Assembly (NCBI RefSeq): GCF_023278565.1
Contig: NC_064681.1
Coordinates: forward strand, 3,472,001 to 3,536,000
DNA length: 64,000 nucleotides
From: Colletotrichum lupini
Taxonomy: Eukaryota; Ascomycota; Sordariomycetes; Glomerellales; Glomerellaceae
Direction of reading: 5' to 3'
This document shows, piece by piece, positions 25,188-35,619 of the stretch. Under the pieces are notes generated by a model. That model had not been told where the DNA came from. It made no database searches and saw only the letters and a list, made by a program, of their open reading frames with translations. Position 1 is the stretch's first letter. Each line of letters starts with the position of its first letter. Position numbers and translations under genes: made by a program.

Positions 25188-25278
25188 GGGCTCAACCGGG
25201 GATCGAACCCGGGGCCTCTCGCAGAGTAGACAGACGTCGGAACCCAAAGCGAGAATCATACCTCTAGACCATTGAGCC
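25188..25278 (-). tRNA. tRNA-Pro (anticodon TGG) with a 19-nt intron
   Basis: On the minus strand the acceptor GGCTCAA (25278-25272) pairs perfectly with TTGAGCC (25195-25189). The D arm is TGGTCTAGAGGTA. The anticodon stem CTCGC/GCGAG encloses TTTGGG...T with anticodon TGG. The T arm is CCCGG-TTCGATC-CCGG-like. Nineteen extra bases lie after position 37, the canonical intron site. Total 91 = 72 + 19. It decodes CCA/CCG. Confidence 0.93.
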
Positions 25279-26896
25279 AATGTTGCGAGATATTTGCATC
25301 TCGGAATGGGACTGCCGACTTCCGAGAGGTTTGTCATCTAAGTAGTCTGATCGACAAGCTAAGGTAGAACTGATTCTCGTTCCTGTCACCCTCAACTTCA
25401 TGATAGCCAGATATAGACTGTGATTTGGTTCATAAAAGCACGGTTTGCAAATAAGAGCGATTGGATAGGTACTTACAATATCGCGAGAAGGTAAGTTGTA
25501 TTAGTGTAGAGTGCTACGCCTGCTAACTAACAAAGGTTCTGACTAAAGAAGGCATAGCCTTTAATGAGCCAAATCATGTGGCCGGTGCTTTAATAGGACG
25601 ACACCGCTTTTGACGGCAACCGACGTCACCGTAGTTGACTCTATATGCCGCCGTAGTGGAAACCGACCGAGTGCCGGTAGTAGACCGGGATCTTATCTTT
25701 TTGTCTCTATTGGAACGTCACGACTTTGTTGAAACATTTAGAATCAGGAATGTTCCCATATCCCTGTACCTTAGTAAGGGTGCGATTCCTCATGAGATTT
25801 GACGACAGCTGACTGAGAACTATCGCAGTCGTTGGCGACGAGACGTGCTCCAGTCGCTAGAGCCGCATGAACTTAATGCTAAGAGAAGAATAAAACAGCC
25901 GTGAAGCGGCAACTTTAATACTCTTACTACCGTAAGACAAGGAAGCGTGACCTCCATTGATCCCCGACAAACGGGGCCGCGCCGGTTCCCCATCGTGGAT
26001 CCCGCCCGCCGAGGACCGATACCCGCGCCACCCAGCCTCTTCCGGGACGGCTATCGGCCGGTGACAAACAAAGGACAACCATCACTCACCGTCGACAGCA
26101 CTTTGCGGGCGTGCCAACGCGTTATCATTCGCATCATCCAAGTCGGCGACACAAGTCAAGTCTTGCTCCACCGTTCATGTTCGTGATCCACATCTAGGGC
26201 ACTAGCCTCTTGGCCATCATCTTTGGTCGCCGAGAGAGTCTAGTCAACGCCGGCATCGTGGGAACGTGACCCGCCCTCCCCACGAAATCTCTGCCACTGC
26301 CGTGATGGCTTGTTGAGGATTCTGACTAGATGCCCGAGAATCTTAATTCCTTCCCTCCAGGTTTTCCTCTCATGTCTCGCATCGCGTCAGTGTCATGTTA
26401 TGATGTTAGTCAACATGAAAGTGCCCGGGACGAGCAAAGAACTAGACCTGGCCCAGATACTGCCTGTACTTCACTCAAAGAAGACCCGAGGAAACTTGTT
26501 CTAGCTCGCCGTGTGAAGGCCCCATAACGTAAGGATTATCTTCCCCGGTCTGCTGCCAAGCTAGCTTCCCCCTTGTCCGACCTTCGATAAGTCTCGGGCG
26601 CCAAGGCGGCTGGCGGTGCGGCTTCTTGTAAAGCGGTCGGTCTTTGCCTCTCGAGACAGCCGTTGTCTCTGTCCTATAACCAACCCATGTATTCTTTCGG
26701 TTCATACTTAGGTACACTGTCTTCGCTCGGCCCTTTCCATCTGAACGGTGACGATCTTTGCTTCCTCTACATCGAGTGACAGCTATCAACGGCTTGACAT
26801 CTAGTCTTTTGAAACGACATTGGAAACTATCAACCATACTCTCCAATTAGCATAAGCACCCAACATCCAATAGCAGCAAGCATATTTGTATCCAAT
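25279..26896. other. Intergenic region, upstream of the sulfate permease gene
   Basis: About 1.6 kb of ordinary composition. No supported gene. The last few hundred bases should contain the permease promoter, but I see no convincing TATA box. Confidence 0.5.
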
Positions 26897-29473
26897 ATGG
26901 CGGCCAGCAAAGCTGGTGCGTTTCTCGCAAAGATTCTCGGTATCGATCTTGAAGCCAGCACCCGCCACCAGACACAAGAACTCCACGACCACGTTGTCAA
27001 CGCCATTTCTCCATACGAACCGTACTATGAAGAGGATCCCACAGTAAAGGAGTGGCTGTTGGAGCAAGTACCAACAAAAGAAGGATCAGCTCGTTATGTC
27101 AAAAGCCTATTTCCCTTTACGAAATGGATTTTGAGATACAACACTCGCTGGCTCATCTCAGATGCTATTGCGGGTAAGCACTTCCGGGGTTCCAGGCCAG
27201 GCAACTTGGCGGCATCAACTAACAATCCCTTACTTAGGTGTCACACTTGGTCTCGTCGTCATCCCACAAGCTATGGCCTATGCCCTCCTCGCCCGCCTAA
27301 GTCCTGAATATGGACTTTACACATCATTCACTGGTGCAGCTCTTTACTGGATATTCGGAACCTCCAAGGATATTGCGATAGGAGTAAGATGCTTATAGTG
27401 CTACATCCTTGTAACAATTTCATACTGACTGTATAACAGGCAACCGCCGTCGTCTCCCTCCTCGTCGGCAAAGTCAGCGCCAAAGTCCTCGAAGAACACC
27501 CTGGCGAATTCCAACCAGAAGAAATTTCCAAAACCCTTGCCTTCCTCGCCGGTGCCGTCCTCCTCGTCTTCGGTCTTCTCCGCCTCGACTGGATCATCGA
27601 GTTCATCCCACACGTTGCCATCTCCGCCTTCGTCACCGGCGCCGCCATCACAATCACCCTCAGCCAGATTCCATCCCTCCTCGGCATCGACGGCGTCAAC
27701 TCCAAAGAGGCCGCTTATCGCGTCTTCATCAACACGGCCCGTGGTCTGCCCCGCGTCAAGCTCGATGCCGCCATCGGGCTGACGGCTCTGGTGCTGCTGG
27801 CTGCCATCAAGTGGTACACGGAGCGCATGGCCAGGTCGCAGCCTAAGCGGAAGCGTATGTGGGAGATGCTCTGCTCGCTGCGCATGACTTTTACTATCTT
27901 GCTATACACACTTATCAGCTTTTTGGTGAATCGTGGGCTAGAGAACGGGGAGCACAAGTTCCGTATAACAGGGACACTGCCCAAAGGCTTCACACACGCT
28001 GGCCCGCCTTCTGTAAATACAAAGCTGATCTCGGCGCTGCTACCAGATCTACCGGCTACGGTCATCATTCTTGTGATTGAGCACATTGCTATCGGCAAGT
28101 CCTTTGGTCGCATCAACAACTATACTGTCCAGCCATCTCAGGAACTTATCTCAATCGGATGCACCAACCTATTCGGCCCCTTCTTAGGCGCATACTCTTC
28201 GACAGGCTCCTTCGGCGGCACCGCAATTCTCTCAAAAGCCGGAGTGAGGACACCAATGGCCGGCGTCTTCAACGGAGCGATTCTCCTCCTCGCGTTATAC
28301 GCTCTCACCTCAGTACTCTACTACATCCCCATGGCCAGCCTAGCAGCTCTCATCATCCACGCCGTGATCAACCTCATAACCTCTCCAGACCACATCTTCA
28401 AGTCATGGCTCATGTCACCGCCTGACGTCTTCATCTACTTCATTGGCGTCTTCGTCTCCATCTTCACCAGCCTCGAAGACGGCATCTACGTCACAGTAGC
28501 CCTCTCTGCAGCCCTTCTCCTCCTCCGCCTCGCCCGCTCCAAAGGCCGTTTCCTCGGCGCCGCGCGCGTCTACCAGCACCCGGACCACCGCACCAGCACC
28601 ACCCTCGACCACAAAGACTCGGACCACCACTCCATCAGCAGCTCGCAGACCCTCTTCCACGGCAAAGCCCCCCCGTCGCCGCGTCTCCCGGCATCACACG
28701 ACGTGTTCCTCCCGCTAGATCGCAAAGACGGCACTAACCCAGCTGTTCAAGTCAATGAGCTCTACCCAGGGGTGTTTATCTACCGCTTCACCGAGGGCTT
28801 CAACTACCTGAACCAAGCGCAGTACGTTGACCGCTTGATCGAGCACGTCACGCACTCCACCCGCCGCACGACGACACCACACTACGACCACCCAGGCGAC
28901 CGCCCCTGGAACGAGCCCGTTCCGCCACCCTCGACAGTTGAAACCGATAACGAGTCCCCATCATTGCTGAAGCCGATCCTCCGGGCCGTCATATTCGACT
29001 GCGCTGCCGTGAATAACATGGACTCGGGCGCCGTGGAGGGCTTGATTGACCTGCGGAACCAACTCGATAGGTGGGCGGCACCGGAGCCAGTGGAGTGGCA
29101 CTTTGCTGGTGTTCATAACCGGTGGACGCGGCGCGCGCTGTCGGTGTCTGGGTTTGGGTGTCTGAGGACGGGTCATTTGGAGGGGTGGGAGCCGGTTTTC
29201 AGTCTGGCTGATTTGGCAGGGCGGCCGCCGATGATGTGCGAGCAGCAACTTGTTACAACGAGGTCGAAGTCGGCGTGTGTGGCAAGTGATTCCGAGCAGT
29301 CTTCCTCCTCATCGGCTATGGAACAGGGTGTTCTGGGGACCAAAGAGGGAGGAATTCGGCACCTCGCGGCTGTTGGGGCTATCAACAGACCGTTCTTCCA
29401 TCTCGATTTACCTTTGGCGGTTGAAAGTGCCGTCAAGAGCGCGAGACGGAGAGATCATCGACCACGGGCTTGA
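26897..29473 (+). CDS. SulP-family sulfate permease with STAS domain
   Basis: Predicted 818 aa from three exons: 26897-27173, 27238-27383 and 27440-29473. Both introns have GT-AG ends and keep the frame. Residues about 75-520 are membrane segments of the SulP fold, with the family signature block LGLVVIPQAMAYALLARLSP, then YGLYTSF and IAIGATAVVSLLVG. A hydrophilic linker follows, and a cytoplasmic STAS domain (about 575-760) contains AVIFDCAAVNNMDSGAVEGL. SulP permeases take up sulfate, probably by proton symport, at the plasma membrane for cysteine and methionine synthesis. The length fits fungal sulfate permeases of the Neurospora cys-13/cys-14 kind. A serine-rich stretch after the STAS core may be regulatory. 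Neighbour PMI is convergent. Confidence 0.93.
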
Positions 29474-29859
29474 ACCATAAGCGGTTATAAGCAGGCATCA
29501 GAAAATTGAATGTGCGGTTATAGTCGTCCGGGAGACATAGTGTGATACTCTTATTTTTGAATGATGTTAGAATAGATACTCCAATAGCACGTAAGTCTAA
29601 TTCGATGAACAAATTTTACTTGACCACTCGACATTACGATCAAATTCAGTTCATCTTTCTTACTTCGAGACATGTGAATTGTCGCTTCGCTCAAGCCGGA
29701 ACAGTTCAATTCTATCGCTGTAGCGGCCATTGTTTCAAAGGACTTATCATACAGGATGAAGAGAACCCAGACCATTGCCTCATCAGGTCGCATTTCTCAT
29801 ATTCTAAATATGTAACATCTATTGTGCATCCTCTACTGAAAGTCTGACCGCCAGGCCGA
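29474..29859. other. Convergent intergenic region between permease and PMI
   Basis: Both genes end here. The sequence is AT-leaning with no gene and is expected to hold two 3' UTRs. Confidence 0.6.
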
Positions 29860-31080
29860 TTAGACCACAGTCGTAAAGACCTGCATCTTCCCCTTGGTTT
29901 CCCACTTGGCCTCGATGCCGGGAGCAACAAAGTAAATATGACCAGCCTTGACGTCAAATTTCTCCCCGTCCGCCTCCAAAACTCCCTCGCCTTCGATGAC
30001 GATAGCAACCGAGGGTCCTTCACTCGCCTTCAGAACTTCCGTCTTGCTGCCCTCGTCCAAATCCGTCTTCAACATGTCGAACTCGCTCAATGGCGGCGGA
30101 TACACGACTGTACGTCCTTGTGTGCCGCGAGAACTCTTCTCCGCAGGTAAAAGCACGTCATTTTTGTTATGCGCCTTGAAAGTCAATGTCTTGCTGAACA
30201 AATCAATGTTGTTCCTGTCGCCGGGCGGACAGAAGCCCGTATTGAGAACGTTGTTCGAACGAGCCATGCACTCCACAATGTCCCCAGACAGATAAGCATG
30301 AATGCCATCGGCAGGGATATACAACGCATCGCCAGCCTCCAGCGACAAAAAGTTCATACACAACAGCGCAACCAGGATGCCATTGTCGCCTTTACCAAAC
30401 TGATCCTGCAGACGCGGCAGAAGATCCAGCACGTAGCCGTTCCCGCCCAGCTCCTCGCGCGGGGTGCCGCCGAGAGCCTTTAAGGCCTTTTCGACAGTGT
30501 TTTCATCGGCGAGCAGAATGCGGCGCGTGACCTCCCGTAACGTCTCGTCGGTCCACCTAGTCGTCCCATCGGGGATCAGGTCGCGCAGGGCAGGGATGTT
30601 GATCACGGGCGAGATCTGGTCCAGAGGCTTGAACCCGGCAAAGACCTCAAACGGACCCAGTGCCACAGCAATCTCGGGCTTGTGGTTGGCGTCGGTGAAG
30701 TTTTCGGGGTCCTGCTCGTGGAGCTTGCTGGCGAGAGACTTGTTTGGGTGGATCTGGAGGGGTAGGGCTTTTGCGATGGACAGGATCTTGGGAAGGTAGG
30801 GGAGCTGGCCGTCGAGCTCGGTGATGACTTTTTTGCCGAGCAGTTGTTCCTTGTTCTTGTCTAGGACGTCCTTGAGGAGCTCGCCTGTCTCCAGTACGCG
30901 TGCGGGAAAGTCGGGGTAGTCGCCGAACCACATTTCTGAGTAAGCTTCATTGTTGTTTATTGTGAAGCCGCTTGGGGTGTTTTCGCAGAGGCGTGCGGCG
31001 AGCGAGTCGCGACCCTTTTTGCCCCAGTCGTAGTTGTTGCATGTGCCGCTTAGCTGGAAGACTGAGCTTTGTGAACTCAT
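29860..31080 (-). CDS. pmi1: Mannose-6-phosphate isomerase (type I)
   Basis: Intronless, 406 aa. The start at 31080 gives the family N-terminus (VFQLSGTCNNYDWGKKG). The enzyme interconverts fructose-6-phosphate and mannose-6-phosphate in the cytosol, the entry to GDP-mannose for glycoproteins, cell-wall mannan and GPI anchors. The zinc ligands of the cupin core can be read: Gln and His in LQIHPN (about 109 and 111), Glu in HKPEIAVAL (about 136) and His in YIPADGIHAYLSG (about 261). The NEAYSEMWFG block is also typical. Length equals other fungal PMIs. The minus-strand leader just upstream (31085-31150) is a long GA-rich tract, common in housekeeping fungal promoters. No defects seen. Confidence 0.96.
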   Translation of the reverse strand: MSSQSSVFQLSGTCNNYDWGKKGRDSLAARLCENTPSGFTINNNEAYSEMWFGDYPDFPARVLETGELLKDVLDKNKEQLLGKKVITELDGQLPYLPKILSIAKALPLQIHPNKSLASKLHEQDPENFTDANHKPEIAVALGPFEVFAGFKPLDQISPVINIPALRDLIPDGTTRWTDETLREVTRRILLADENTVEKALKALGGTPREELGGNGYVLDLLPRLQDQFGKGDNGILVALLCMNFLSLEAGDALYIPADGIHAYLSGDIVECMARSNNVLNTGFCPPGDRNNIDLFSKTLTFKAHNKNDVLLPAEKSSRGTQGRTVVYPPPLSEFDMLKTDLDEGSKTEVLKASEGPSVAIVIEGEGVLEADGEKFDVKAGHIYFVAPGIEAKWETKGKMQVFTTVV

Positions 31081-32327
31081 GGCGGTGGTTTTGTGAGTCT
31101 TTTCTCTCTTCTCCTATTCTCTGAGGAGCTTCTGTTTCTCTTCTCTTCTCCAAAGTACTTTGGGTATAATTCTAGCGTGGCGGTCTTCGGTTGATGATCA
31201 GGGGTATCTTGTCTATAAGGTAATTTTAGGTCTAATTGATGAGTGCGACGGTCTTCTTCTTTTGAATCTTATACAACGTGCATTCAGATTCCATACGAGA
31301 AGTAAGTGGTTTGTAATTCGGATATTAGGTGACCAGCTAGTGACGTCGAAAAGATTGACGCAACAAAATCGTCATAGAAGTCTTGCAGCCGTCCGACGCC
31401 CGGTCCCACTTTGCTGTGTCTCGGCGGGCCGTGGCGAACTCGAGGCCGGACCTGCAGCTCCGGTCAACGGTGAGGCAGCGGCAACTTCGGAAAAGCTAAT
31501 GTATATTGACTGGTCCAGGCTAGAATCGCGATCTTTAGCAACTGATTACTGCATGTAATTACTTAGCTTGGCCCGCAATCCCGCACGCATAGTCCGGTTC
31601 GTGACGTTAGGCCTAATGGTTGAAATGGATGGTCTGACTTCACAACTAAATTACAGTCAATACACAAATTAGAGTGGCTTCAACTGTAGCTTAGCGACTA
31701 AGATTTCAATTGGTTAAAAGCTGACTCCATCCATGGACCTATTCCAGAGATCCAACATGACCCTTTCATGTAAGCCATCTTCTATTCAATCTTGAGATAA
31801 CCATGCCAATAGGCATTAGGCGACATTTGGCACATATTAGCTCGTACTCGATTAATGGTATCACCCCATCTCATTGAATTAGGTATAGAACTGTAAAGAC
31901 AGGTATTCCCTCACATTACCGACCAGGAAAACGCTACGCCAGTTTTAAATTACCATTTTATTTTCTTCACTCATCACACCGAATCTCAAAAAACTCGGAC
32001 AACTCAGCAAATCCAAGCCCAGACCCAGGACCATCAGGGCGACCGATCATTGCGGGACTTTCTTCCACCCTGAGGCCATCGCCAGACCGATCAGGTCGGC
32101 CATCCTTCCCAGGCCCATTTCCGCCCTCGTCACCTTTCCTAGACGAATACGACGAAGACTTGCCTTTCGACCTGTTCTTGCCCTTGCCCTTGCCTTTGCC
32201 TGTGCCCTTTGGCCCACCAGTCTGTTCAGAGTCATCGCCGGCGCCTTTGGGATTGTCTAGGTCATCAGAGTCCCCTTTCCCACCAGCAGCGGCATGAAAG
32301 ACAGACTCCTCAGCACCCAAAGAGAAG
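31081..32327. other. Intergenic, includes PMI promoter and an open frame after the repeat gene
   Basis: From 31081 to about 31960 I see nothing but the PMI promoter side. From 31967 to 32327 on the minus strand, the frame +1 to the low-complexity gene is open and Gly/Lys/Asp-rich (see findings). It could be an extra exon or a frameshift extension of that gene. Confidence 0.5.
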
Positions 32328-33740
32328 TTACGTGCGCCGGGAGGGACGGCCGCGCGCAATGTTGCGCGCGGCGTAGAGGTTGAGAGAGCGACCGTTGCGA
32401 GAGGCCTTGGCCTTGCTCGCCTTGTTAGCCTTGCCCGCACCAGCACCGCCGGCAGCAGCGCCGGCGTTGGCAGTCCCGTTGTTCGCGGCGCCACCGGCAG
32501 CATCTTCTTCATCAGCGGTGTTTCCGTTGTCTGCCGCGGCGTCCTCCTCATCGGCGGCATTGCCGGCGTTACCGGCGTTGTTGTTGGCGTTGCCAGCATT
32601 CTTGTTCTTGCCGGCCTTTGCGTTTCCAGCTCCAGCGTTCGCATTGCCTGCGTTGGCGTTCCCGTTGCCGGCGGCAGCGTCTTCGTCATCAGCAGCAGCG
32701 TTGCCATTTCCGGCGGCGGCGTCCTCCTCATCGGCGGCGTTGCCTGCATTGCCAGCAGCAGCGTCCTCTTCGTCAGCGGCATTGCCAGCGTTATTGTTGT
32801 TGTTGGCGTTGCCGGCATTGTTACCGGCGTTGTTGGCAGCGCCGTTGGCGGCGTTCTTGTTCTTGCCAGCCTTTGCGTTTCCTGCTCCAGCGTTGGCATT
32901 TCCAGCTGCGGCATCCTCCTCGGCGGCTGCGTTGCCATTTCCAGCGGCGGCGTCTTCCTCATCGGCGGCGTTGCCAGCGTTGTTGTTGTTGTTGTTATTG
33001 GCATTGCCAGCGTTGCCTGCGGCCGCGTCCTCCTCGTCATCAGCGGCAGCACCGTTTCCAGCAGCAGCATTGCCAGCGTTGTTGGCGTTGCCAGCGTTGT
33101 TGGCGGCACCGTTACCGGCGTTCTTGTTCTTGCCAGCCTTCGCGTTGCCTGCTCCAGCATTGGCGTTACCAGCGTTCGCATTACCGGCATTGCCGTTGCC
33201 AGCAGCAGCGTCTTCTTCGTCATCCGCAGCAGCGCCGCCGTTGCCGGCAGCCGCATCCTCATCGTCTGCGGCCGCGTTTCCGTTGCCTGCATTGGCATTG
33301 CCGTTACCGGCAGCTGCATCTTCCCCGTCGTCAGCGGCAGCACCGTTGCCCGCCGCGGCGTCCTCTTCGTCCGCAGCATTGCCGGCATTGTTCTGGTTGT
33401 TGGCGTTACCGCCGGCATTGCCACCCTTGGCCTGGGCACCATTGCCCCCAGCACCGGCACCAGCAGCCTGCTGGCCACCGTTACCGCCACCACCGCGCTT
33501 ACGCTTGCTGGCTTGGGCTCCTGCCTCGAAGACATTGATGACACCATCACCGTTGAGGTCGTCCGGGTCTCCGGCCGCGGCGGGGGTGCCGTTCGGGTTA
33601 TTGCGGTCAAAGGTGGACTGGAGCTGCTGGATGAGTTCGCTGCCTCCGGCGCGGCGCTCGCGGCTGCGGGAGACTTCAGAGGCGGGCGCCGCGGCGACGA
33701 CGCCGGCTAGAAGGGCAATGGCTGCTGTGGAGAACTTCAT
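32328..33740 (-). CDS. Secreted low-complexity Ala/Gly/Asn/Asp/Glu repeat protein with an EF-hand loop
   Basis: 470 aa from the ATG at 33740. That start was chosen over 33824 because it begins a signal peptide (MKFSTAAIALLAGVVAAAPA) and follows a CT-rich leader. A basic spacer (RSRERR) comes next, then DLNGDGVINVFE, a full 12-residue EF-hand/dockerin-type calcium loop (Asp1, Asn3, Asp5, Asn9, Glu12), at about residue 63-74. From about residue 100 to 445 the chain is imperfect repeats built from NAGNAADEEDAAAGNG and NAGAGNAKAGKNKNAGN units. Acidic (DEED) and Lys-rich (KAGKNKN) units alternate. The end is basic. No catalytic domain; a calcium-binding, disordered cell-wall or matrix protein is the likely reading (inference). 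An E-box-like CACGTG lies at 33810-33815 in the promoter. Repeat slippage should make its length vary between strains. Confidence 0.8.
   Translation of the reverse strand: MKFSTAAIALLAGVVAAAPASEVSRSRERRAGGSELIQQLQSTFDRNNPNGTPAAAGDPDDLNGDGVINVFEAGAQASKRKRGGGGNGGQQAAGAGAGGNGAQAKGGNAGGNANNQNNAGNAADEEDAAAGNGAAADDGEDAAAGNGNANAGNGNAAADDEDAAAGNGGAAADDEEDAAAGNGNAGNANAGNANAGAGNAKAGKNKNAGNGAANNAGNANNAGNAAAGNGAAADDEEDAAAGNAGNANNNNNNNAGNAADEEDAAAGNGNAAAEEDAAAGNANAGAGNAKAGKNKNAANGAANNAGNNAGNANNNNNAGNAADEEDAAAGNAGNAADEEDAAAGNGNAAADDEDAAAGNGNANAGNANAGAGNAKAGKNKNAGNANNNAGNAGNAADEEDAAADNGNTADEEDAAGGAANNGTANAGAAAGGAGAGKANKASKAKASRNGRSLNLYAARNIARGRPSRRT
32349..32372. repeat. Perfect inverted repeat near the 3' end of the repeat gene
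   Basis: Arms GCCGCGCGCAA and TTGCGCGCGGC (11 bp) with a 2-nt loop. The arm edge is about 20 nt before the stop codon in the mRNA sense. It would form a very stable RNA hairpin. Confidence 0.85.
32470..33420 (-). repeat. Imperfect coding minisatellite of the low-complexity gene
   Basis: Short units (acidic AADEEDAAAGN and basic AKAGKNKNAGN) recur many times. The basic unit appears at least four times with nearly the same DNA. Codon third positions vary, so the units have drifted while the amino acid pattern is kept. Confidence 0.85.
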
Positions 33741-35176
33741 ATTGAAGTGTAGGGAGAAGAGAGAGATATGGTAGTAAAGAGAAGGTGAGAATGGAAAGAG
33801 AATAAAGTACACGTGAAAGAACAACTACTGCCCGAGTAGTGTTGAAGAGAATGAGACTGGCTCAAGGGAAAAAGGAGAAGGAGAAGAGCTTGGTGATGGA
33901 TGGATTGAGGTGAGGGTGAAGAAGTAGAGTAAGCGTTATCACCAGCGGCCAAGAAGCCATGCTTTATATCCCAACTTGCCAGTCGATTTCACCTCACAAT
34001 TAAGGTCTGCCTACTCCATATGTTCCCCCTGTCTTTGCGCCATCATCTGGTATTCTTGCGCTGAACTCCAGCCGCCCGTGGGTCACAACGTGACGGACCA
34101 TGGAGTATGATGCCAATACCATCATCCTATGAGCCCCAGGGGAGAAGAACCCTCGTGAAACAAACCACCATTGGATCAACGGATCCGAGTCACCACTCTC
34201 TAACCATGGCATGTGCCAGACTCTCGGAGCGGCCTCTCAGATCGACCCTGCCTCCAACGTCTAAACTCCCCGGCACCTCGATGTATTATGGCGAAGTCAC
34301 CGTCAAAGTGACAGGCAAATTGAAGCCCTTGTTGTTGATGGCGGAAAGGTTGTGGGTTGGTCTTGGCTGAAGTTGACATTCACAGCTCCACCACGGAGAC
34401 TTCTCCACAAAAGTTTCGCGGAGTCGCATTTCAGCAGTCTCAGGAGTTCGGTTTGTCTCAACATCCCTCCAGAAAAAGGTCTTGGCTAAGTCTTGGCTAA
34501 AGGGGCATTCTGTTCCTCCAACTACCACGTCAAATACTCTTGGCAAGTTTGCTCAGGTCGACAACATCCATCTGAACTATGAGCAAAGACAGAAAAAGCT
34601 CAACACGCAATGCGCCAAGCCCACCTCCAAAACGTCCGTCTGGGGTTCCCCTTGGCTGTCAAACTGCCAACTCAAAGTTGCTAGGTGACGCTCAACCCAA
34701 GTCCTTCCAGCTCATCCGATGGACGAATAAACGTCATGTGCCATCCGTAACTCGGGATGTCAGACTCCTGAAACATCACACCCCGGTACACAACCTCACC
34801 ACATAGAAGAAAAAGGGGGTAAAGAGAGCACGGCCTAGGAGGAATAAGAATTTTTTAAACATTAACAGCAAATAAGCTCCAATATCACCATAGTAAGCTT
34901 GATTTACAGTGGACGGGGGGAACCACAACCCTGGGCCGGGGCGGCGGGGAGGAGGGAGGGGCCACGGAGGTCCAGCCAGCGGCTCGACTGATGTGATGGT
35001 GGATTGTGGGGGTTTGAGAACTATTCCGAACGATCGACTCGAGTGTCCTTGACAGTGAGGGAAGATTCCACCTCCAGTCCGGACCCAATCATCTTGGGCC
35101 GGGAGTTGAGTCGAGACCAGGCACCTTTCCCGTCCCGGTTTCGGTCTTCGTTCTTTTTTGAGAGGCGGGCGGCAGA
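33741..35176. other. Intergenic between repeat gene and the next minus-strand genes
   Basis: The first 200 bp are the CT-rich (coding sense) promoter of the repeat gene. The rest has normal composition and no frame that I can support. Confidence 0.5.
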
Positions 35177-35422
35177 TCACGTCGGGTTCTTGTCTTTCTC
35201 CCCGCCCCCGAGCAGAGGTGCGTCTATTCTTGGAATCTCCCTCGCATCTGCCGCTCGCTTTCTGTGGCTCTGGAACTCGTGATCGTCTGCGAAACCCGCG
35301 TTGATCACGTCTTGGTGCGGCATATACTCATCGTAGACCCATATTGTGCCATCGAAGCCTGCGTTCGTGGTTAGGCTTGAGCAACATTGAGAGAGTCTTC
35401 GATGAAAAGAAGACGTGGACAT
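35177..35422 (-). CDS. Possible small gene or terminal exon, unknown product
   Basis: Frame of 81 codons on the minus strand from an ATG at 35422. The text after position about 35360 (FDGTIWVYDEYMPHQDVINA, then a charged tail to a stop) looks like genuine protein in composition. It is preceded by AACGCAG, a plausible splice acceptor, so it may be the last exon of a gene rather than a stand-alone ORF. I do not recognise a family and found no convincing upstream exon. It lies between two secreted-protein genes on the same strand. Confidence 0.35.
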   Translation of the reverse strand: MSTSSFHRRLSQCCSSLTTNAGFDGTIWVYDEYMPHQDVINAGFADDHEFQSHRKRAADAREIPRIDAPLLGGGEKDKNPT

Positions 35423-35619
35423 AACTCGATGATTTTATGCAGTTTTCTTGCGTAAAGCAAGAAGAAGAACTTAGAGACCCTTGAACAGGAGTCCCACCAT
35501 ACTGCGTAAGTACGAACAAGGTAAATAGGTATTAAGGTACTACTTAGTATACATCATGAATGTAGAAAGGAGAAGTCGTAAGACATGCCAAGAGCACGTC
35601 ACCACTGGTGTGAAGCACC

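Noticed and set aside
29250..29480. Extra plus-strand frame at the 3' end of the permease gene
   Set aside because: It is a shifted reading of the permease C-terminus.
31967..33610. 547-codon Thr/Pro/Met-rich frame on the minus strand
   Set aside because: Within 32328-33610 it is a shifted reading of the repeat gene. Only the part beyond 32328 is kept, as a finding.
32380..33774. 464-codon Ala/Pro/Leu/Ser-rich and 306-codon Arg/Gln/Cys-rich frames on the plus strand
   Set aside because: Both are antisense readings of the GCN-rich coding repeats.
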